NCBI RefSeq assembly: GCF_030814115.1
Contig: NZ_JAUSUP010000016.1
Coordinates: forward strand, 1 to 37,738
DNA from: Alkalibacillus filiformis
GTDB taxonomy: Bacteria > Bacillota > Bacilli > Bacillales > Alkalibacillaceae
Direction of reading: 5' to 3'
Length of the DNA: 37,738 nucleotides
Below are positions 33,174 to 37,738 of this stretch, piece by piece. The translations under genes were made by a program, and so were the position numbers. Each line of letters starts with the position of its first letter. Position 1 is the first letter of the stretch. The notes under the pieces were generated by a model that searched no databases, was not told the origin of the DNA, and was given only the letters and a program-made list of their open reading frames with translations.

Positions 33174-34655
33174 TTATTTATCTTGGTCTTTATTTAACTT
33201 GAACTTCTCTTCTCCTAAGATTAAGTAAGCTAACTCTTCTCTCGTGTATTTCATCAGCTCTTTCCGACGCCCAATATAGAAAATGGCACCAATTACAACC
33301 CAAACTAATAACGCAATTAGTGATTCAATCCCTAATGCGGCTGGTGATGCTGGATACAATAACAATATTAAGAATGATAAACTGGCAACCATCCCTAACA
33401 GTGTCACAACTTTTTTACCAGGTGAAACGATGTGTAATTCTGGGTCGTATTTAGGATCTTTGTCATTCCACCTCAATAGTTTATAAGCTGTGTACGTTGT
33501 GTAGAAAAAGGCGATCGATACACCGACTGATGACATATCTACAATCCAACCTAATACTTCACGTCCAAACCACGGTGCAATAATCGCAACAATCGCAGCA
33601 AAAATAATAGCAAAGTAAGGTGTATTATACTTCGAGTGTAAATTTGAGAACGCTTTCGGTAACACTTTACCTCTCGACATAGCGAATAACACACGACTTG
33701 ATGAAATTAAGAAACCATTCAAACCAGTGAAAATCCCCATTGATAATGCCGTTGCTAGCACAATTAATCCACCTGTACCTAATACTTCTTGTACGACGAC
33801 ACCCGTTCCCCAAGCGTGGTTCGCTTCAGAAAGTTGCTGCCACGGCATGGCGACACCCGTTGCAACGATCATTAATGAATAAATGGCTGCAGCAAAGAAA
33901 ATAGCTAATACGATTAGCGTTAGTGCTTTTTTCGAGGAAAATTTAAATTCCTCTGCCGCTTGCGGTACGTTATCAAACCCAACGTAAGCAAACGGTGCGA
34001 TCGCCACAATAGTTAATATGGCAGCAAGCGCGGATATTTCCGGTGTAAACACTGGCGTTAAGTTACTAAATGATGTCTCTCCACTTGATGTCATCCCGAT
34101 TGTAATCGTTAAAACACCTGCGATTAATATAGCAACAAAAATAAATTGCAATCGACCTGAAATCGTCGTCCCTCTTATGTTTAATAATGTAAAAATACCA
34201 ATTAATAAACTTGCTATAATAATTTCGGTTAAATAAACTTCCCAACCTGCAATTTCATAAACTTTAACTTGTTCGATAAAATTCGGAAAAATAAACTTAA
34301 GCATTAATGAGAACGCAGTTGCATTAAGTGCGACTATACATATGTAACCTAGCGTTAAAAACCACCCACTAATATACGCATGTAATCGACTTAAACCTAA
34401 AAAAGCGTAGGCGAACTCCCCGCCTGACACTGGGTAATTACGAATGAGCACGCCATAGCTAATTGCAATAATAATCATCAGCAATGCCCCGATTGTTAAA
34501 CCTAAAATAACACCTAATGGACCGGCTTGACCCATCCAAGTGTCAGGCATAACAAACGATGCCCAACCGATCGACGAACCAAGTGCGATCGCCCATACCC
34601 AATGTGGTTTGAGTGTTTTGTCTAATTTCTTTCTTGTTAAATTCTTACCACTCAC
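33174..34655 (-). CDS. APC family amino acid permease
   Basis: The 493-residue product has about twelve membrane helices in the LeuT-like APC pattern. TM1 carries the unwound substrate motif GSSIGWASF, TM2/3 the PVSGGEFAYAF signature, and TM6 the AYVGFDNVPQAAEE region. Substrate cannot be set from sequence alone; amino acids or amines are likely. The start is GTG (MSGKNLTRKK), 8 nt after AAAGGAG. It stands alone, convergent with the LCP operon, and is not part of the flagellar/competence block. Confidence 0.9.
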   Translation of the reverse strand: MSGKNLTRKKLDKTLKPHWVWAIALGSSIGWASFVMPDTWMGQAGPLGVILGLTIGALLMIIIAISYGVLIRNYPVSGGEFAYAFLGLSRLHAYISGWFLTLGYICIVALNATAFSLMLKFIFPNFIEQVKVYEIAGWEVYLTEIIIASLLIGIFTLLNIRGTTISGRLQFIFVAILIAGVLTITIGMTSSGETSFSNLTPVFTPEISALAAILTIVAIAPFAYVGFDNVPQAAEEFKFSSKKALTLIVLAIFFAAAIYSLMIVATGVAMPWQQLSEANHAWGTGVVVQEVLGTGGLIVLATALSMGIFTGLNGFLISSSRVLFAMSRGKVLPKAFSNLHSKYNTPYFAIIFAAIVAIIAPWFGREVLGWIVDMSSVGVSIAFFYTTYTAYKLLRWNDKDPKYDPELHIVSPGKKVVTLLGMVASLSFLILLLYPASPAALGIESLIALLVWVVIGAIFYIGRRKELMKYTREELAYLILGEEKFKLNKDQDK

Positions 34656-34898
34656 ACAGAAAACTCCTTTATTGAATTTTTTTAAAACTTCGACACTTAT
34701 TATCCCACACTGAAAATAGGTTTGAAAATAGGAACTTCCTTATTATTTGAGAGCATTTATAAGAATCTTCTCCTAACAACGGGCGGGATTTTATAGAAGA
34801 ACAATATATGGTGAAAAATGACTTAAAATGTCTAAATTTGATGGTATAAATTTTAGCTAATTGGGCAACAATGCTTTCAGAAAGGCAGGTCGTCTACG

Positions 34899-35453
34899 AT
34901 GCGCAAAACTTTTTTAATTATGACCTTTATTACCGCTTATGCCGTTTATCACTTCTCATTTCATTACTTGGACTTCTCGGGCTCACCCTATAACCATGAA
35001 GGAAATGAAGATGAAGTAGGTGAACATACATATGCCCAAATTAATGAAGAAGATTACTTGGAAGTTTCCTATTCTAACCAAGTCATTCATATGGAAGAAA
35101 CAGATTTAGTTGCGCAATATGAAGATCAATTTAATGAATTAGAAGAATCAATCTTAAGTGATATTGAGTCATTGAAAGACGATATAATAGATGAAGTTGG
35201 GTCAGGTCAAAGTATTATAACCCAAGGGTTTAACCTATTGAAGTATGAACGCGAAGCAAATGAAATAGAAGAAAAAGCTGACCGACAGTTTGAAACACTT
35301 ATAGCAGAAATGGAATCAGCAGCCAATGATCATTTAATTCCTAAACAAACAATCGATGAATTTAAAGAACAATATGAAACAAGGAAAGATCATATTAAGA
35401 ATTCTATTTTCAAAGAGGTTAATAGTTGGTTAGAAGAAAGTGAAGCTTTTTGA
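34899..35453 (+). CDS. Unknown membrane-anchored acidic coiled-coil protein
   Basis: I do not recognise this 184-residue product. It starts with a hydrophobic segment (about 3-26, MRKTFLIMTFITAYAVYHFS) that is a signal anchor or an uncleaved signal peptide without a lipobox Cys. The rest is acidic and mainly helical, with coiled-coil potential across about 70-180 (QFNELEESILSDIESLKDDI, EANEIEEKADRQFETLIAEM). No catalytic motif is visible. The ribosome binding site is modest (AGGCAGGT). It lies just upstream of the riboswitch-SinI unit but has no shared promoter that I can see. Confidence 0.75.
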   Translation: MRKTFLIMTFITAYAVYHFSFHYLDFSGSPYNHEGNEDEVGEHTYAQINEEDYLEVSYSNQVIHMEETDLVAQYEDQFNELEESILSDIESLKDDIIDEVGSGQSIITQGFNLLKYEREANEIEEKADRQFETLIAEMESAANDHLIPKQTIDEFKEQYETRKDHIKNSIFKEVNSWLEESEAF

Positions 35454-35580
35454 CATTTTAGGTTCTTTTATCCATGAAATTCAAAAACAACCTATTATTT
35501 TGTAGAAATTTTTGGATGAAAAGGGGCTATTAAATCATTGAAAATAACTATAGTATTATAGTTAGAATAATAATTTCGGT

Positions 35581-35659
35581 GTAGAAAAAGGCAAACCTTT
35601 TGAAAAAAGGGGACGCAAAGCTGTTGGTCTAAGGGGAAAACTATGATTGCAAGGCTACC
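35581..35659 (+). ncRNA. Cyclic-di-GMP-I (GEMM-I) riboswitch
   Basis: The aptamer core is readable: GGCAAACC, a P2 hairpin with GAAA-type loop (CCTTTTGAAAAAAGGGG), then ACGCAAAGC, the tetraloop-receptor-like GGTCTAAGG, and the closing AAGGCTACC. GTAG at 35581 can pair with CTAC at 35655 as P1. No intrinsic terminator lies between aptamer and gene. The ribosome binding site GGGGGA begins only 10 nt past the aptamer, so control of translation is likely; ON or OFF cannot be told by eye. Confidence 0.87.
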
Positions 35660-35680
35660 TCATCTGTTGGGGGAATGAGT

Positions 35681-35818
35681 ATGCGTACATTGGCTATGGA
35701 GATTCGTTTACAGAAGGGGCTTGACAACGAATGGGTTCAGCTAATGAAAGAAGCTAGAGAGGCCGGAATTAGTAAAGAAGACGTCAAAGAGTTTTTAGCA
35801 TCAAACAAAGTAACTTAA
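35681..35818 (+). CDS. SinI-like antirepressor (Sin domain), 45 aa
   Basis: This small gene directly after the c-di-GMP riboswitch codes for MRTLAMEIRLQKG followed by LDNEWVQLMKEAREAGISKE and DVKEFLASNKVT. The LDxEWVxLMxEAxxAGIS pattern is that of the Sin dimerisation domain. In B. subtilis SinI uses this helical hook to pull SinR off biofilm-gene operators. Only the Sin domain is present, with no helix-turn-helix, so it is SinI-like and not SinR-like. I chose ATG 35681, 6 nt after GGGGGA; the ATG at 35675 is too close. A strong shared terminator follows. No sinR is in this window. Confidence 0.85.
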   Translation: MRTLAMEIRLQKGLDNEWVQLMKEAREAGISKEDVKEFLASNKVT

Positions 35819-35819
35819 T

Positions 35820-35855
35820 AACTAAACGGGGTGGTGATCGCCACCCCGTTTAGTT
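35820..35855. terminator. Bidirectional terminator between sinI-like and IDEAL genes
   Basis: Perfect 15-bp stem AACTAAACGGGGTGG / CCACCCCGTTTAGTT with a TGATCG loop. T-rich flanks on both strands suit the two convergent genes, whose stops lie within 3 nt of it. Confidence 0.93.
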
Positions 35856-35857
35856 AT

Positions 35858-36301
35858 TTATTCATTTAAATATAAATAACCAGTCAACTCTAAAAACTGA
35901 TCCTTATCTCCTTGCAATAGTGATTGATCAATTAGGCGATATACATTTTGCTCTACCAAATGAGATATGACTAAATCTACTTCTGCTTGTGTCACACGGG
36001 GCTGCTCGTCAAAATACTCGTCTGTAATATTATTTAACTGCTCTTCAAACGATTCAAACCTCATCAGTTTATAGAGTGGCAACTTAATATAGTTAACCCC
36101 TTTTTGAAACACAAATTGATCCTGTTTATTGACAATTTCACGATTGTAACGATCAATGACAATTTCTCTAGCCTCTAACGGAATGAAATGATATAGCTGG
36201 TCATCCATCACAACTGAAAAGTATTGGAAAGCTAATATAATACGGACAAACCGCTCATCTTTCTTAACATAATAAGGTTTTAACATTTTTACCGATTGCA
36301 T
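35858..36301 (-). CDS. IDEAL-domain protein
   Basis: The 147-residue product has an unrecognised N-terminal part (about 1-90, with beta-like stretches such as FVRIILAFQYFSVVM and QLYHFIPLEAREIVIDRYNR). A C-terminal helical IDEAL-type motif follows (YRLIDQSLLQGDKDQFLELT, about 122-141), the short sequence that gives this domain its name in Bacillales proteins. Such proteins are of unknown or varied function. ATG 36301 follows GGGGTGG by 5 nt; the frame is open 54 nt further up without a better site. Convergent with the sinI-like gene. Confidence 0.7.
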   Translation of the reverse strand: MQSVKMLKPYYVKKDERFVRIILAFQYFSVVMDDQLYHFIPLEAREIVIDRYNREIVNKQDQFVFQKGVNYIKLPLYKLMRFESFEEQLNNITDEYFDEQPRVTQAEVDLVISHLVEQNVYRLIDQSLLQGDKDQFLELTGYLYLNE

Positions 36302-36518
36302 GGCCACCACCCCAACATTAAAAGTTTGAATATTCTGTTTATTATAATTATGCACGAAAATCTAAAAAAATTAAAGAAAAACACATTTTAATTTACTCTA
36401 AAACTTATATAAACCGTCAAAATTAGATATAATAATAGATAATAGTTTCACATTTTTTTCCGCTATATTAGAATAGTAACAAATGGAGAGAGAAACCAAA
36501 GAGAGTTGGTGAGATTTA

Positions 36519-37604
36519 ATGCCAGATGGAAAATGGTTTAGAATTGGTTACGGTATTATTTTAGTTTTCTTAATTGTTTTTCTAGCGACACAAGTTAGTT
36601 TTATTTTTCAGCCTATTTTTGTGCTTTTTCAAACCTTATTTATACCTATTATTATCGCTGGAATTTTATACTACTTAACCCGTCCTTTTGTGGACTTTTC
36701 ATCAAAATACATACCAAGGCCGTTATCTGTTTTGTTAGTTTTCGTTGCAGGGCTTGGTATTGTTACAGGTTTAGTGATGGTCATTGCACCAGAGTTGCAA
36801 CGACAATTTAACAATTTAGTTAACACATTACCGGATTTAATTGAAGATGCGAATCAAATGTTGTTAAGCATTCAAGCTAGTGACTGGTTTTCCCGCATAT
36901 CACCAGAGGAGGATGCCATCACCGAGTTTTTTGAAGGGTTACAACAAAACATAGATAACATTCTTTCAACGATTGCATCACAAATTACGCACTATCTCGG
37001 TGTTGTCGCGAACATTTTAATTTCGATTATTGTCGTCCCTTTTATATTGTTTTACTTGTTAAAAGATGGCGAGCGTCTTCCGAAGCGTGTCATTGGCTTT
37101 TTACCGAAACGTTATAAAGTGGATGTTGAAGGTATTTTAGATGAGATGGATGATGCACTTAGCTCATACATTCAAGGTCAAATCATCGTAAGCTGTTTTG
37201 TCGGAGTGCTCGTTTTTATCGGTTACACGATCATTGACCTACGCTTTGCGCTTATTTTAGCGGTTATTGCTTTGTTTACAAACTTCATTCCGTTTATCGG
37301 ACCGTGGATCGGGACAATTCCTGGCGTTATCGTCGGATTGTTAGAATCGCCATTCCAAGCATTACTCGTTATCATTATTGTTGTCATTATCCAGCAATTA
37401 GAAAGTAATTTAATCGCACCACAAGTTATGGGTAAGAAACTACAAATACATCCAATTACGATTATATTCCTGTTGCTATTTGCGGGACGATTCGGTGGAA
37501 TTTTAGCGATGATTATTGCGGTTCCAACTTATGCAGTAGCGAAAGTAATCGTCAGCCACATCTATCGAATTATTAAATTAAGGAATAAAGATGCTTTCGA
37601 GTAA
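36519..37604 (+). CDS. AI-2E/PerM family transporter-like membrane protein
   Basis: The 361-residue product has the UPF0118 (AI-2E transporter/PerM) layout. Paired N-terminal helices are at about 8-52, a helix is at about 65-90, an extracytoplasmic amphipathic helical part covers about 90-150, and further helices continue to about 350. It carries the family motifs FILFYLLKDGERLPKRVIGF, SSYIQGQIIVSCFVGVLVFI and FTNFIPFIGPWIGTIPGVIV. Members are linked to export or Na+/H+ exchange in halophiles and alkaliphiles; AI-2 transport is proven for few. Substrate is not assignable here. The ribosome binding site GGTGAG is 5 nt from ATG. Confidence 0.92.
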   Translation: MPDGKWFRIGYGIILVFLIVFLATQVSFIFQPIFVLFQTLFIPIIIAGILYYLTRPFVDFSSKYIPRPLSVLLVFVAGLGIVTGLVMVIAPELQRQFNNLVNTLPDLIEDANQMLLSIQASDWFSRISPEEDAITEFFEGLQQNIDNILSTIASQITHYLGVVANILISIIVVPFILFYLLKDGERLPKRVIGFLPKRYKVDVEGILDEMDDALSSYIQGQIIVSCFVGVLVFIGYTIIDLRFALILAVIALFTNFIPFIGPWIGTIPGVIVGLLESPFQALLVIIIVVIIQQLESNLIAPQVMGKKLQIHPITIIFLLLFAGRFGGILAMIIAVPTYAVAKVIVSHIYRIIKLRNKDAFE

Positions 37605-37608
37605 ATGA

Positions 37609-37632
37609 AGCGAACGTCGAATGACGTTCGCT
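37609..37632 (+). terminator. Terminator after the AI-2E family gene
   Basis: Perfect 10-bp stem AGCGAACGTC / GACGTTCGCT with a 4-nt loop, followed by TTTTTTTATG. It begins 5 nt past the stop. Confidence 0.95.
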
Positions 37633-37644
37633 TTTTTTATGTTT

Positions 37645-37738
37645 GAGCGCTGATAAATTTTTGTGAGCGCTGATAAATTTTTGTGAGCGCTGATAAATTT
37701 TTGTGAGCGCTGATAAATTTTTGTGAGCGCTGATAAAT
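37645..37738. repeat. Tandem array of exact 20-nt units (GAGCGCTGATAAATTTTTGT), cut by the window end
   Basis: Four full copies and a partial fifth begin at 37645, 37665, 37685, 37705 and 37725, with no mismatch. The core is the reverse complement of TTTATCAGCGCTC in the arrays at 26808 and 28013. Because the neighbouring gene is on the plus strand, the orientation relative to transcription is the same. It starts 12 nt past the terminator stem. Confidence 0.95.

Overview
The window looks like a chromosome segment from a halophilic or haloalkaliphilic Bacillaceae species. The gene order follows the Bacillus subtilis degSU/comF/flagellar/secA/ftsEX block almost gene for gene. The coded proteins are markedly acidic (flagellin, FliD, FlgK, LCP protein), and the DNA is AT-rich with strong AGGAGG-type ribosome binding sites. 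The organism call is an inference from synteny and composition; no rRNA or tRNA is present.

Layout on the minus strand, read right to left as transcribed: degS-degU-degV; an inserted NERD-domain gene; comFA-comFC (no comFB); yvyF-flgM-flgN-flgK-flgL; yviE-like-fliW-csrA; hag; flaG-fliD-fliS-fliT; an unusual voltage-sensor-only membrane protein; hpf; a small unknown gene; secA; prfB with its programmed +1 frameshift; cccB; ftsE-ftsX; an M23 murein hydrolase; a broken ctpB; minJ. The right end (31.2-37.7 kb) holds yigZ and an LCP cell-wall ligase on the plus strand, an APC permease on the minus strand, an unknown anchored coiled-coil protein, a cyclic-di-GMP-I riboswitch followed by a SinI-like antirepressor gene, an IDEAL-domain protein and an AI-2E/PerM family membrane protein.

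The motility genes form a visible regulatory circuit. Four sigma-D-type promoters can be read (hag, flaG-fliD, flgM and the ATP-grasp gene). The hag leader has a hairpin presenting a CsrA site plus an AGGAGG ribosome binding site, matching the FliW-CsrA-Hag switch. hpf has a near-perfect sigma-H promoter. DegS/DegU and the riboswitch-SinI unit add motility/biofilm control in the same neighbourhood.

The most unusual items are these. (1) A plus-strand, very AT-rich gene between hag and flaG codes for an 825-residue tandem YheC/YheD-type ATP-grasp protein with a degenerate second half, and its promoter looks sigma-D dependent. This suggests a flagellum-linked tailoring enzyme. (2) A c-di-GMP-I riboswitch sits directly before a sinI-like gene. 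(3) Five short arrays with a strict 20-21 nt period and three different core sequences each lie just 3' of a gene end, four of them just past an intrinsic terminator. (4) A pore-less voltage-sensor protein lies between fliT and hpf. (5) ctpB carries an internal deletion plus frameshift.
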